Below, piece after piece: positions 25,731 through 35,849 of a stretch of 64,000 nucleotides of DNA (its first letter is position 1; each line of letters starts with the position of its first letter). The position numbers were made by a program, and so were the translations under genes. Source of the DNA: Amycolatopsis thailandensis (GTDB taxonomy: Bacteria; Actinomycetota; Actinomycetes; Mycobacteriales; Pseudonocardiaceae); the NCBI RefSeq assembly GCF_002234405.1, contig NZ_NMQT01000062.1:1-64000 (forward strand), read 5' to 3'. The notes beneath the pieces are model-generated. The model was given only the letters and a program-made list of their open reading frames with translations, ran no database searches and was not told the origin of the DNA.

Positions 25731-26294
25731 CTAGCCCACCAGCTCGCAGGCCTTGTCCGCCTTCATCGCCTGGTCGAGCCCCGGCACCTTGGCGGTTTCG
25801 ACCGAGGGCACGTGCGAAACCAGGTCGGCCCCGCTCAGGTTGAGGGCGGCCTTGGCGTATTCGACACCCGCTCTCGGCAGCAGGGTGCGGTACTCGGTCA
25901 CCTTCCCGTGCAGCTTCCGATAGAAGGCCAGCTCACCGGACGCGAGCGTATCGGCCTCCTGCGCGGGCGGCCCGGCCTGAGGCAGTTTCTCGAGCCCGCC
26001 GATCGCCGCTGTCAGCGCGGTGTCCAGCTTCTCCAGCGACGCCGCCGCCTTCGGCAGATCCGCCTCGGACTCGATGTCGAAGCTTTTCGCCAGACTGTAG
26101 ACGATCAACCGCATGTCCTTGACGGCAGCGCAATACCCGCCCGCCCAGGAGACCAGCGCCGGATCCGGGCCGGCCGGGGACGGGGCCGCCGAGGACGGCG
26201 CGGACGCCGACTCCGGCGGATTCGACCCGCACCCCGCGACAAGGCAGGCGACGACCGCGGTCACCCCGAAACGCATCGCTGTCCGGATCTTCAT
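25731..26294 (-). CDS. Small putative lipoprotein
   Basis: 187 residues. It opens MKIRTAMRFGVTAVVACLVA and then GCGSNPPES; VAGC is a lipobox, so the mature protein should begin at Cys22 with a diacylglycerol anchor. A Ser/Ala/Pro-rich linker (about 26-44) leads to an alpha-helical domain with two cysteines (GGYCAAVKDMRLIVYSLAK, KADKACELVG). I do not recognise the family. The ATG overlaps the upstream YidC-like stop (ATGA), so it is translated with it. A role in envelope assembly next to the insertase is a guess. Confidence 0.8.
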   Translation of the reverse strand: MKIRTAMRFGVTAVVACLVAGCGSNPPESASAPSSAAPSPAGPDPALVSWAGGYCAAVKDMRLIVYSLAKSFDIESEADLPKAAASLEKLDTALTAAIGGLEKLPQAGPPAQEADTLASGELAFYRKLHGKVTEYRTLLPRAGVEYAKAALNLSGADLVSHVPSVETAKVPGLDQAMKADKACELVG

Positions 26295-27112
26295 GCGGCG
26301 AGGGTAGAGCCGCCCGGCGGGACCGGTCCCTGACGTGCCGACTCCTCGTGGTCGACGACCTTGGTGAGGAAGTGCTGCTGCCCCAGCGTCCACACGTTGG
26401 TGGCCAGGAAGTACAGCAGCACACCGATCGGCACCGGAAAGAACGCGCCCGAGACCAGCATCCCGAGCGGCGCCAGGTACATCATCAGTTTGGTGATCCC
26501 CGCCGCCTGCGGGGCGGTCGCGGTCTGCCGGGCGAGCCCGGAACGCATCGAGAAGAAGGTGGCCAGGCCGGCGATCAGCATCAGCGGCACCCCGACGGCG
26601 ATCATGTGGACGTGGTCGGTGCCGAACGCGGCCAGCTCCGACGCCGGTTGGGAAAGCCAATTGCCGAGCTTCGCGCCGAACAGATCGGCGTTGAGGAAGG
26701 ACTCCACCCCGGCGCGATCGAAAACGTGGTTCGACTGGGCGCCCGGGGCGAAATCGCGCAGGACCCAGTACAGCGAGAAGAACACCGGCAGCTGGATCAG
26801 CGCCGGGAGACAACCACCCAGCGGGTTGGCTCCGCTTTCGGCGTGCAGCTTCTGCATCTCCGCCGCCATCCGGCGACGATCCTTGCCGTGCTTCTCCTGG
26901 ATCTCGCGCATCCGCGGCGCGAGCGCCTGCATGCGACGGCCCGCGCGCAGCGCGCTCAGAGCGGGTTTGACCAGCAGAAGCCGCAGGGTGAAGACGAGGA
27001 ACACGATGGACAGCACCCAGGCCAGGCCCGAGTCAGGACTCGCCACAGCGCCGAAAACCTTGTGCCAGAACCAGAGAATGGCGGAAACGGGGTACAGGAA
27101 GACATCGAACAT
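26291..27112 (-). CDS. YidC/Oxa1-family membrane protein insertase, extra copy
   Basis: 273 residues, five membrane segments, no large periplasmic domain: the Gram-positive YidC form. Motifs: LSIVFLVFTLRLLLVKPALS, MREIQEKHGKDRRRMAAEMQ, GGCLPALIQLPVFFSLYWVL. YidC inserts membrane proteins alone or with SecYEG. The housekeeping copy normally follows rnpA near the origin; that context is absent, so this is a second copy. It stands between a DUF6412-like protein upstream and a lipoprotein overlapping its end. An upstream GTG/ATG extension to 27210 has no clear ribosome site. Confidence 0.92.
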   Translation of the reverse strand: MFDVFLYPVSAILWFWHKVFGAVASPDSGLAWVLSIVFLVFTLRLLLVKPALSALRAGRRMQALAPRMREIQEKHGKDRRRMAAEMQKLHAESGANPLGGCLPALIQLPVFFSLYWVLRDFAPGAQSNHVFDRAGVESFLNADLFGAKLGNWLSQPASELAAFGTDHVHMIAVGVPLMLIAGLATFFSMRSGLARQTATAPQAAGITKLMMYLAPLGMLVSGAFFPVPIGVLLYFLATNVWTLGQQHFLTKVVDHEESARQGPVPPGGSTLAA

Positions 27113-27223
27113 GAACGGGTCACTCCGTCGTTTGAAGGTGCGTGGGCAGGAGTGACTGCCTCACCTTCGGACCAAGTCGTGTCCTGTGAGTCTGTTCGAC
27201 GGCAGGACACGGCCCAGAGAGGG

Positions 27224-27580
27224 TCAGGCAGCCAAGATGCCCGGTGACGGAGCTCGTGGCCGGACGCGGCCGCGCGCGTCGGGGTCGCGAAGACTCAAGA
27301 ACAGTTGCGCGCGTTCGCGCAGGCTGATGGCCCGCACCTTCATCGCGGCGGCCGCCGGTTCCGGGCGGAAGTGCGCCGCGAGCGCGAGCAGGACGACGGC
27401 GAGGGACGCTGTCAGGGCGGCGGCCAGGCCGAGCGGATTGGCGACCGTCAGCGACGCCGTCAGCGCGGTGACCAGGCTCAGCGGGTTGACCCCGCCGACG
27501 ACCGGGAGCACGACGAACAACTCGGGCAGGAACAGCGCAAGCATCAGCTTGAGCCGCACGCCGAAGTAGGTTCGCTCCAC
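27224..27580 (-). CDS. DUF6412-like small membrane protein
   Basis: 118 residues beginning VERTYFGVRLKLMLALFLPE. Two or three hydrophobic segments (LALFLPELFVVLPVVGG, ALTASLTVANPLGLAAALTA, SLAVVLLALAAHF) precede a basic tail (AMKVRAISLRERAQLFLSLR). The pattern fits the DUF6412 proteins that actinobacteria carry beside an extra YidC; function unknown. GTG 27580 was chosen because it starts the conserved part and a TAGTGT -10-like box lies just upstream, so it may be leaderless. It is first in a minus operon with the insertase and is divergent from an ABC-F gene. Confidence 0.72.
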   Translation of the reverse strand: MERTYFGVRLKLMLALFLPELFVVLPVVGGVNPLSLVTALTASLTVANPLGLAAALTASLAVVLLALAAHFRPEPAAAAMKVRAISLRERAQLFLSLRDPDARGRVRPRAPSPGILAA

Positions 27581-27643
27581 GTCACCGACACTACCGGAAA
27601 TATTGCGTTGCGTGATTTCCGCGGTCGCGGGCAGTCTGGCGGC

Positions 27644-29263
27644 ATGGGCCACGTGGAAGTCGCGCACGTCGAGTACTACCTGCCCGACGGGCGGTTGCTG
27701 CTCGGCGACGTCTCGTTCCGCGTCGGCGAGGGCAACGTCTGCGCGCTCGTCGGGGCCAACGGGGCGGGCAAGACCACCTTGCTGCGGCTGATCTCGGGCG
27801 AACTCGCCCCCGACGGCGGCTCGGTGACCATCAGCGGCGGGCTCGGCGTGATGCCCCAGTTCGTCGGGTCGGTGCGCGACGAACGGACCGTGCGGGACCT
27901 GCTCGTGTCGGTGTCGCCGGACGCGCTCCGCTCAGCGGCCCGAGCGGTCGACGAGACCGAACTCGCGTTGATGGAGCGCGACGACGAAGCGGCCCAGATG
28001 GCCTACGCCCAGGCGCTCGGCGACTGGGGCGACGCTCGCGGCTACGAAGCCGAAGTCATGTGGGACAAGTGCACGATGGCGGCGCTCAACCTGCCGTACG
28101 AGAAGGCGCGCTGGCGCGAGGTGCGCACCCTGTCCGGTGGTGAGCAGAAGCGGCTGGTCCTGGAAGCGCTACTCCTCGGCGGCTGCGGCGTCCTCCTGCT
28201 CGACGAGCCGGACAACTACCTCGACGTCCCCGGCAAGCAGTGGCTGGAGGCGCGGCTGCGCGAGACGCAGAAGACCGTGCTGTTCGTTTCGCACGACCGG
28301 GAACTGCTCGCGCGCGCGGCGAAGAAGATCATCAGCGTCGAACCGGGCCCCGCCGGCGGCGACGTCTGGGTGCACGGCGGCGGCTTCGACACCTATCACC
28401 AGGCGCGCACGGAGCGGTTCGAACGTTTCGAAGAACTCCGCCGTCGTTGGGACGAAAAGCACGCCCAGCTCAAGAAACTCGTCGCCGACATGCGTCAGTA
28501 CGCCGCGCGCAGCGACGAGATGGCTTCGCGCTACCACGCCGCGCAGACCCGGTTGCGCAAGTTCGAGGAGGCCGGAGCGCCCGCCGCTCCCCCGCGCGAC
28601 CAGAAGATCACCATGCGCCTGCGCGGCGGCCGGACCGGCGTCCGCGCCGTCACCTGCGAAGGCCTCGAACTCCGCGGCCTGATGAAACCCTTCGACCTGG
28701 AGATCTTCTACGGCGAACGGGTCGCGGTGCTCGGCTCGAACGGCTCCGGCAAGTCGCATTTCCTGCGGCTGCTGGCCGGTGAGGACGTCGCGCACGACGG
28801 GCTGTGGAAGCTCGGCGCCCGGGTCGTCCCCGGGCATTTCGCGCAGACGCACGCCCATCCCGAACTGCTCGGGCGCACGCTCGTCGACATCCTCTGGACC
28901 GACCACGCGCGCGGCCGCGGGCCCGCGATGAACATCCTGCGCCGGTACGAACTCGACGGCCAGGGCGACCAGCGGTTCGAAAAACTGTCCGGTGGCCAGC
29001 AGGCGCGGTTCCAGATCCTGCTGCTGGAGATCGGCGGGGCCACCGCCCTGCTGCTGGACGAGCCGACCGACAACCTCGACCTCGCTTCGGCGGAAGCGCT
29101 CCAGCAGGCGCTGGAAGCGTACGAAGGCACCACGATCTCGGTGACGCACGACCGGTGGTTCGCGCGCTCTTTCGATCGGTACCTCGTGTTCGGCTCGGAC
29201 GGCCAGGTGCGGGAAACCCCGGAGCCGGTCTGGGACGAGCGGCCGGTGCGGCGCCAGCGGTGA
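27644..29263 (+). CDS. ABC-F family ATPase (first of two)
   Basis: 539 residues, two ABC domains, no membrane helices: an ABC-F ribosome-associated ATPase. Domain 1: Walker A ALVGANGAGKTTLLRLISGE, signature LSGGEQKRLVLEALLLGG, Walker B LLLDEPDNYLDVPGK. Domain 2: VLGSNGSGKSHFLRLLAGE, KLSGGQQARFQILLLEIGG, LLLDEPTDNLDLASAEALQQ. A charged linker (about 250-310, FERFEELRRRWDEKHAQLKK) is the P-site tRNA-interaction motif region. Walker A of domain 2 ends KSH instead of KST/KTT, an unusual His. Closest general role: translation rescue or housekeeping, not obviously antibiotic resistance. A much longer upstream frame is antisense to DUF6412 and is rejected. Confidence 0.9.
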   Translation: MGHVEVAHVEYYLPDGRLLLGDVSFRVGEGNVCALVGANGAGKTTLLRLISGELAPDGGSVTISGGLGVMPQFVGSVRDERTVRDLLVSVSPDALRSAARAVDETELALMERDDEAAQMAYAQALGDWGDARGYEAEVMWDKCTMAALNLPYEKARWREVRTLSGGEQKRLVLEALLLGGCGVLLLDEPDNYLDVPGKQWLEARLRETQKTVLFVSHDRELLARAAKKIISVEPGPAGGDVWVHGGGFDTYHQARTERFERFEELRRRWDEKHAQLKKLVADMRQYAARSDEMASRYHAAQTRLRKFEEAGAPAAPPRDQKITMRLRGGRTGVRAVTCEGLELRGLMKPFDLEIFYGERVAVLGSNGSGKSHFLRLLAGEDVAHDGLWKLGARVVPGHFAQTHAHPELLGRTLVDILWTDHARGRGPAMNILRRYELDGQGDQRFEKLSGGQQARFQILLLEIGGATALLLDEPTDNLDLASAEALQQALEAYEGTTISVTHDRWFARSFDRYLVFGSDGQVRETPEPVWDERPVRRQR

Positions 29264-29396
29264 GCTGGTGAAGTGAGTCCGTCCGAGGTCGTGGCTGATC
29301 TGCGGAAGCTGGTCAGACGTACGGTTACGCTCCGTTGCAGTATGTACACTGATTGCCGTAACTCCGGAGGCGAGGCTGGCAGTCGTCGCGCAGGAG

Positions 29397-29753
29397 GTGC
29401 GGGACGGCAAGCGAGGGCCGGGTGAACTAACGGACGTCTTCGCCGGTGCCATCGTGTACGCGCAGCGGCCCGAGAAGCCTGGACTGTGGGTGACAGATCT
29501 AGGCGAGCGCGGCCGGTGGATGCTGGTGTTCTCCACGCTGGAACGCCTGGCCCGCCATGCCTGGGATTGTGACTACCTGTCCACGACCGGAGCCGATCTG
29601 CTGGAACTCGTCCCGCCGGGCATCGGTCTGATGGTTGATCCACATGAAGACCATCGATTCCCCATCTTGTCGCGCATGGCGCCCCCGGACGTCATCGCGA
29701 GGACATGGAAGCAAGCAGGGAAACGGCCGCCGCGTCCCGATATCACCGGATAG
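29397..29753 (+). CDS. SseB/SAV_915-like protein of the type VII locus
   Basis: 118 residues: GELTDVFAGAIVYAQRPEKP, WVTDLGERGRWMLVFSTLER, TGADLLELVPPGIGLMVDPH. The fold resembles SseB N-terminal-like or SAV_915 proteins common beside actinobacterial type VII effectors. GTG 29397 has GGAG directly before it. The frame stays open and homologue-like further upstream (TPEARLAVVAQEVRDGKRGP), but no canonical start is seen there, so the true N-terminus may use a rare codon. It is first of a four-gene plus-strand group ending in the toxin and its probable immunity gene. Confidence 0.7.
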   Translation: MRDGKRGPGELTDVFAGAIVYAQRPEKPGLWVTDLGERGRWMLVFSTLERLARHAWDCDYLSTTGADLLELVPPGIGLMVDPHEDHRFPILSRMAPPDVIARTWKQAGKRPPRPDITG

Positions 29754-29788
29754 CGACGCCGAGACCGGAAATGGAGGGGGGCTCCGAG

Positions 29789-30133
29789 ATGGATGGTCCA
29801 GGCTTTCACGTCGAGATCGAGGTACTGGAAGGCGCCTCGAAGAACATGAGCCAGATCGTGCACGACCAGGAAAGCTTCGAGCTACGTGGCTTGTGTGGCG
29901 AGCCACCGCTTTACGGCCACGACGGCGTGCACGACGCTCTGGCCGAATTCTGCGGTAGCTGGAGCGTCGGGATCGACGCGCTGTCGGACCGCGCGAACGA
30001 CCTCGGAACCCTGCTCGGCAACGCCGCTCAGGCATACCGCGCGGTCGAACACGACAACACCGGCGCGTTGAAGACCGATCCGGGCATCGACGCGATCACA
30101 CCGGACGTGGCGCCCCGGTTCGGTGGCCGCTGA
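29789..30133 (+). CDS. WXG100-like type VII partner protein
   Basis: 114 residues: MDGPGFHVEIEVLEGASKNM, YGHDGVHDALAEFCGSWSVG, LGTLLGNAAQAYRAVEHDN. Helix-turn-helix build with WS in the turn resembles small type VII partner or EspC-like proteins that pair with a larger secreted effector. GGAGGGGGG lies 8-9 bases before ATG 29789. Its stop TGA overlaps the toxin ATG by one base. It probably acts as co-secreted partner or chaperone of the toxin; inferred from context. Confidence 0.75.
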   Translation: MDGPGFHVEIEVLEGASKNMSQIVHDQESFELRGLCGEPPLYGHDGVHDALAEFCGSWSVGIDALSDRANDLGTLLGNAAQAYRAVEHDNTGALKTDPGIDAITPDVAPRFGGR

Positions 30134-31337
30134 TGGCGGAACTGGGCCAGACAACCGACCCGAAAGCACTGATTCCCGGCGACCCGCCGGCGGTCTACGA
30201 GAACGCCCGAGTCCTCGAGGCGCGGGCGAGCTCGGCGGGCGCGGTCGGCGATGCGTTGAAGCGGATCGATACCGGCGGATGGCGTGGCCCGGCCTCGGAC
30301 CGATTTCACGAGGACCACCAGACTGAAGTCCCGCGATGGATGCAAGCCGACGACTCGCTCGACAACGCCGCTCAAGCCCTAACCGCCTACGCCGACACTT
30401 TGGCGTGGGCACAGGGCCAAGCCGCCGAAGCGATCGCCCAATGGCAGCGCGGCGATACCGCTACCGAGCAGGCCGAACAGGCATACGACCGCGCGGTAGC
30501 CGACGCGCAGACCCGAACGCGGGCCAACGCCGAACGCGGAGATCCCACCGTCGTCCAACCACCGGCGTTCACCGACCCCGGCGAGGCACACCGGCAGGCA
30601 GCCCGCGACATCCTGAAGCGGGCACGCCGTCAGCTGGCCGAAGCAGGTGACCGCTGCACGGAAGCCTTGCGGGTCGAGGCGTCGCTGGCCCCGCAAGACT
30701 CCCGCAGGCAAGCGGACGCCAATTTCTACGGCGGTATCCGGGACTCGATCTCCGGCGCCGGTGAAGCCCTCTGGGGTGCGATCTCCGACCCGGGCGGAAC
30801 GGTCGCGGCGATGGCGCACAACGTCATGCACCCCGTCGAAACCTTCAAAGCCATCACCGCCTGGGACGACTGGCCAACGGCCACGGCGACCGCGCCCTCG
30901 GCAAGATCACCGGCGGCCTGCTCGTGGGCCTCGGGTCGGGAAAACTCCTCAAAGACTTGGCCGGGCGGAAACATCACGACGCGGACGCACCGGCCGAACA
31001 TCGTCCCGGCACCCCCGCCAGCACACCCGAAGCCCGGGTTGAGAGAGTTCAGCAGGGCATCACGGACAATCGTGGCAATCTGCTCGGGGTGGAGGACAGC
31101 AAAGGAGTACGCCTCATCGACGAGGCGCAGCTCAACCAAGTCCGGCAACACTTCCACGACAACCTCGGCGCACCGACCAAGGTTTATGAAACACCGAAAG
31201 GAACTGTGGAATTCTGGGAGATCAGCACTGACCCCAAGCAGCAGGTCGTCTACCGAACATACAGCGGTTCAGGGGGCGCCACTATTGACATTAACGGCGT
31301 GTCAGGCGTTGACATGAAACGTTTCCACATAAAGTGA
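30133..31337 (+). pseudogene. Type VII secreted polymorphic toxin, frameshifted
   Basis: The N-terminal 245 residues read as a type VII signal/WXG-like domain (GQTTDPKALIPGDPPAVYEN, DTGGWRGPASDRFHEDHQTE) plus a helical linker. At 30871-30875 (DDW then CCA) the frame shifts: the next frame, from 30873, continues as ANGHGDRALGKITGGLLVGL to GVSGVDMKRFHIK, stop at 31337. One missing base (TGGCC for expected TGGGCC) explains it. The C-terminal tip (VRQHFHDNLGAPTKVYETPK, VEFWEISTDPKQQVVYRTY) has lower GC, typical of exchangeable toxin domains. As written it would yield a nonsense tail to 31317. It could be a real lesion or a sequencing error. Confidence 0.8.
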
Positions 31338-31344
31338 GCTACTG

Positions 31345-31677
31345 ATGAACGCAGACGAGAAGTACCAGGAAGAACTCGACTACTTTACCGAGTACGCTCA
31401 AGGTGACTGGGTTCCCATCAACTACATATTTGTTTCGGCAAGCAATCTCTTGGGCGCCGGAGCGAGTTTGCGGCAGATCACCGAAGTTGCCGAAGGAATG
31501 TTCAAGGACCTGTTCGCTCGAAACGTGTGCGTCGGCGACCTTACTGCGCATGATCCTGGTTTCGAGACGTGGCAGGGCACGTCCGGCGAGTGGCTCGAAC
31601 GAATCCGTGAAGATGTCGACAAGCGCGGCGATATCCCCGACCCCGGTGAATTCGGATGGCTGCACATCCCCGAATAG
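31345..31677 (+). CDS. Putative immunity protein
   Basis: 110 residues, acidic: MNADEKYQEELDYFTEYAQG, SLRQITEVAEGMFKDLFARN, EDVDKRGDIPDPGEFGWLHI. It starts 7 bases after the toxin's restored stop codon and has the lower GC of the toxin tip, which is the normal place and composition for an immunity gene. Some resemblance to DUF596-type immunity proteins (GW near the end), low certainty. It would neutralise the toxin domain encoded just upstream in the producer cell. Confidence 0.65.
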   Translation: MNADEKYQEELDYFTEYAQGDWVPINYIFVSASNLLGAGASLRQITEVAEGMFKDLFARNVCVGDLTAHDPGFETWQGTSGEWLERIREDVDKRGDIPDPGEFGWLHIPE

Positions 31678-31910
31678 CCGGACACCACCATCGGCGCAGC
31701 CGGTCAACCGCGGTACCCGGCGGGGTGTGCGGGGGCGGCCTCCCGGTGTCCAGCGGCCGGAGAGCCGCTCCCGAACGGCCACTGCCGGACAAGGAAGGCG
31801 ACACGCCGACCGCGGGCGACCGCGATGGCTCGGCCGTGTGTTTTAATTCCGCCGCACCGCGTGACCGGTCCACCGGCGACCACGCCGAACCCGTCGAAGC
31901 TGGAGATCCC

Positions 31911-32921
31911 GTGAGGGCCGCCGCAATTCCCTTCGCCATCGCCGCTCTGTGCTGCGCGGCTTTCCTGGTGAGTTTCCTTCGCGACCGACGTCGTCTGCGA
32001 AACGGTTTCTATCTCTTCTTCGCGCTTTTGTTCCTCGGCATCACCTTCATCGCGCTACTCGCCTCGGCGTCGCCGGAGGCGGCGAGCCTCGTCGCGTTCG
32101 GCGTGATCCTGCTCATCATCCCGACGGTTCTCGCGCTGACGATCTTCCTGATCTGCAACGGGATCACCATGCTCCGCCGCGAAGGACGCCGTCTGGCCAA
32201 CGTGCTTTCGCTGCTGACGGGTCTCGGCATCTGCGCGCTCATCGTTTTCAACGTGACGGTCACGCAATTGGCTTGGGAGCCCCTCGACATCGTCCGGGGC
32301 AGCCTCAACGGAATCCTCGTCTACGTCTCGTTCCTCTTCGTCTGTTTCCTTCTTTATTCGATCGTCTACGGCCGAATCCGCACCGAGAAGGGCGTGGACT
32401 TCATCGTGGTGCTGGGTTCGGGACTACTGGAAGGTCATCGGGTGCCGCCGTTGCTGGCCGGCCGCCTGAACCGGGCCAAACGCGTCGTGGACGCCGAGGC
32501 TCGCCGCGGCCGCGAACCGATGGTGGTCACCTCGGGCGGACAAGGCCCCGACGAGGATCTGCCGGAGTCCCACGCCATGGCCGGGTACCTCGTCGAAAAC
32601 GGGGTGCCGAGGGAACGGATCCTGCTGGAGGACCGGTCGCGGACGACGTTCGAGAATCTCACCTTCAGCGCCGAGATCATGAAGGAGCAGAAGGCGGACT
32701 ACCGGTGCACGGTGGTCACGAACAACTTCCACGTACTCCGCGCCGCCCTCATCGCCCGCCGCGCCAAGGTGAACGGCCAGGTCATCGGATCGCCGACGGC
32801 CTGGTACTTCTGGCCGAGCGCCACCATCCGCGAATTCGTGGCCATCTTGGTGGACCACAAGATCAAGAACCTGATCATCTGCGGGCTGATCGTCCTCACC
32901 CAGGTTTCCCGCGCCTTCTGA
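31911..32921 (+). CDS. YdcF-family (DUF218) membrane protein
   Basis: 336 residues. Four or five membrane helices occupy about 1-160 (AAIPFAIAALCCAAFLVSFL, FYLFFALLFLGITFIALLAS, VILLIIPTVLALTIFLICNG). The DUF218 domain follows: DFIVVLGSGLLEGHRVPPLL, MVVTSGGQGPDEDLPESHAM, RTTFENLTFSAEIMKEQ, VVTNNFHVLRAALIARR. Related proteins (SanA, ElyC, YdcF) act in envelope or peptidoglycan-lipid maintenance. GTG 31911 has GGAG 6 bases upstream; a longer open frame from 31656 is repeat-like and unsupported. It stands alone. Confidence 0.88.
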   Translation: MRAAAIPFAIAALCCAAFLVSFLRDRRRLRNGFYLFFALLFLGITFIALLASASPEAASLVAFGVILLIIPTVLALTIFLICNGITMLRREGRRLANVLSLLTGLGICALIVFNVTVTQLAWEPLDIVRGSLNGILVYVSFLFVCFLLYSIVYGRIRTEKGVDFIVVLGSGLLEGHRVPPLLAGRLNRAKRVVDAEARRGREPMVVTSGGQGPDEDLPESHAMAGYLVENGVPRERILLEDRSRTTFENLTFSAEIMKEQKADYRCTVVTNNFHVLRAALIARRAKVNGQVIGSPTAWYFWPSATIREFVAILVDHKIKNLIICGLIVLTQVSRAF

Positions 32922-33041
32922 AGAGGGCTGAAGGGGACTTTGACACCCCGGCACGAATTCCCGTCGTCACCGCCCAGAGCGCCGTGACAAATCCGGGTCT
33001 TCCGTTGACAACACGGTTTTCGCCGGGCCATCGTCCTGCGC

Positions 33042-33863
33042 ATGACCACGGACACCCGGCAGGCGATGGCGCTCCTGTTCGACAGGACGGCGAAGACCTA
33101 CGACGCCCTCGGAGTCGACTTCTTCCGCGTGTTCGCCAGGGAACTGCTCGACCGGGTCGAACTCGTCCCCGGTGAACGGGTGCTGGACGTCGGCTGTGGA
33201 CGCGGCGCGGTGCTGTTCCCGGCGGCCGAGCGGGTCGGCGCGGACGGATCCGTACTGGGCATAGACCTTTCCGCCGAAATGATCGAGCGCACCGCGAGAG
33301 ACATTCGGGAGCGGGGAACCAACGCCTCGGTTTCCCTTATGGACGCCCAAGAACCCAGGCTGCCCGACGCCGGGTTCGACGTACTCCTCGCGTCCTTCGT
33401 GGTGTTCTTCCTGCCGGATCCGGTCGCCGCCCTGCGGTCGTGGCACCGCCTGGTCGAACCCGGCGGCCGGATAGGGGTGACGACGTTCGGCGCCGACGAT
33501 CCCCGGTGGGCGGGCGTGCGCGAGGTGTTCAAACCGTTCGTACCGGCGGAATTGGCCTGGACACTGGCCATCAGGGCCGGTTTGTTCGCCTCCGTCGAGG
33601 GTTTCGGCCAGGCCGTGGAGTCGGCGGGCTTCACCGGTGTCACGTCCGAGGAACGTGTCTACCCGGTGAAGTTCGCCGACCCCCGGCACTGGATCGACTG
33701 GTCCTGGTCACAGGGCCAGCGGATGTTCTGGGAACTGGTCCCCGAAGACCGCCTCGACGCCGTGCGCCAGGCCGTGCTCGCGGAGCTCGAACCGCTGCGC
33801 GAACCCGACGGGAGCGTGGTGTTGGCGCAGACCGTGCGCTACACCCTCGCCCACCGCGGCTGA
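33042..33863 (+). CDS. SAM-dependent methyltransferase
   Basis: 273 residues, class I Rossmann methyltransferase. Motif I: RVLDVGCGRGAVLFPAAERV; motif II region SVLGIDLSAEMIERTARDIR; motif IV FDVLLASFVVFFLPDPVAAL; HRLVEPGGRIGVTTFGADDP. Similar to UbiE/rebeccamycin O-methyltransferase group enzymes. A TTGACA hexamer lies at 33005-33010, 32 bases before the ATG. Only 4 bases separate its stop from the convergent ABC-F gene end. Substrate unknown. Confidence 0.88.
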   Translation: MTTDTRQAMALLFDRTAKTYDALGVDFFRVFARELLDRVELVPGERVLDVGCGRGAVLFPAAERVGADGSVLGIDLSAEMIERTARDIRERGTNASVSLMDAQEPRLPDAGFDVLLASFVVFFLPDPVAALRSWHRLVEPGGRIGVTTFGADDPRWAGVREVFKPFVPAELAWTLAIRAGLFASVEGFGQAVESAGFTGVTSEERVYPVKFADPRHWIDWSWSQGQRMFWELVPEDRLDAVRQAVLAELEPLREPDGSVVLAQTVRYTLAHRG

Positions 33864-33867
33864 CGGA

Positions 33868-35469
<1,602 letters not shown>

Positions 35470-35512
35470 GAAGGAACTGCCTCCGATGAAAAGTGATGAG
35501 CAGGAAGAAGCT

Positions 35513-35538
35513 CCGGTACCGCGGCTCGCGGGTACCGG
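35513..35538 (-). terminator. Attenuator-like hairpin before ABC-F gene
   Basis: CCGGTACC at one end pairs with GGTACCGG at the other; the centre adds three more pairs with one bulge and an AGC loop. It lies between the leader peptide stop and the ABC-F start, and U-rich RNA (CUUCUUCC, CACUUUUC) follows. It could end transcription unless a stalled ribosome on the leader changes folding. Confidence 0.6.
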
Positions 35539-35553
35539 TGGAGGCGTCGTTCC

Positions 35554-35577
35554 TCAGAGGAACAGCAGTTGCTGCAT
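35554..35577 (-). CDS. Leader peptide MQQLLFL upstream of ABC-F gene
   Basis: ATG CAG CAA CTG CTG TTC CTC TGA encodes seven residues; a GTG directly before would give eight. A -10-like TACTCT lies 7 bases upstream of that GTG, so the RNA may begin at the start codon (leaderless). Short hydrophobic leaders followed by a hairpin precede many macrolide, lincosamide and ABC-F resistance genes and mediate induction by ribosome stalling. The frame is seen; translation and stalling are inferred. Confidence 0.55.
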   Translation of the reverse strand: MQQLLFL

Positions 35578-35849
35578 CACGATCGAGAGAGTAGGACAGG
35601 CCCGAAGGGCGGCGCATCCGATTTTCGGCGGATGCGAAATTCACACCTTCGCACCATCCCCCAGCCCGCCCGGTCACGCCGCGGGCACCCGCTCTCACGT
35701 GCGACGAAACCCCGCTCTTAACCCGCGAGCGCGGCCGCAAACCCGCACTTTCCGGGGTCACCCACAGGAGCACCACGACGGTTGCCATGATCACTTGACC
35801 GGCCGACGGTGGCCTTCTCAGCAGCATCGTTCGAGAGGAGCCAGGACCG

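Noticed and set aside
30865..30885. Programmed -1 frameshift in the toxin gene
   Set aside because: No slippery heptamer (X XXY YYZ) or downstream structure at the junction; a missing G is simpler.
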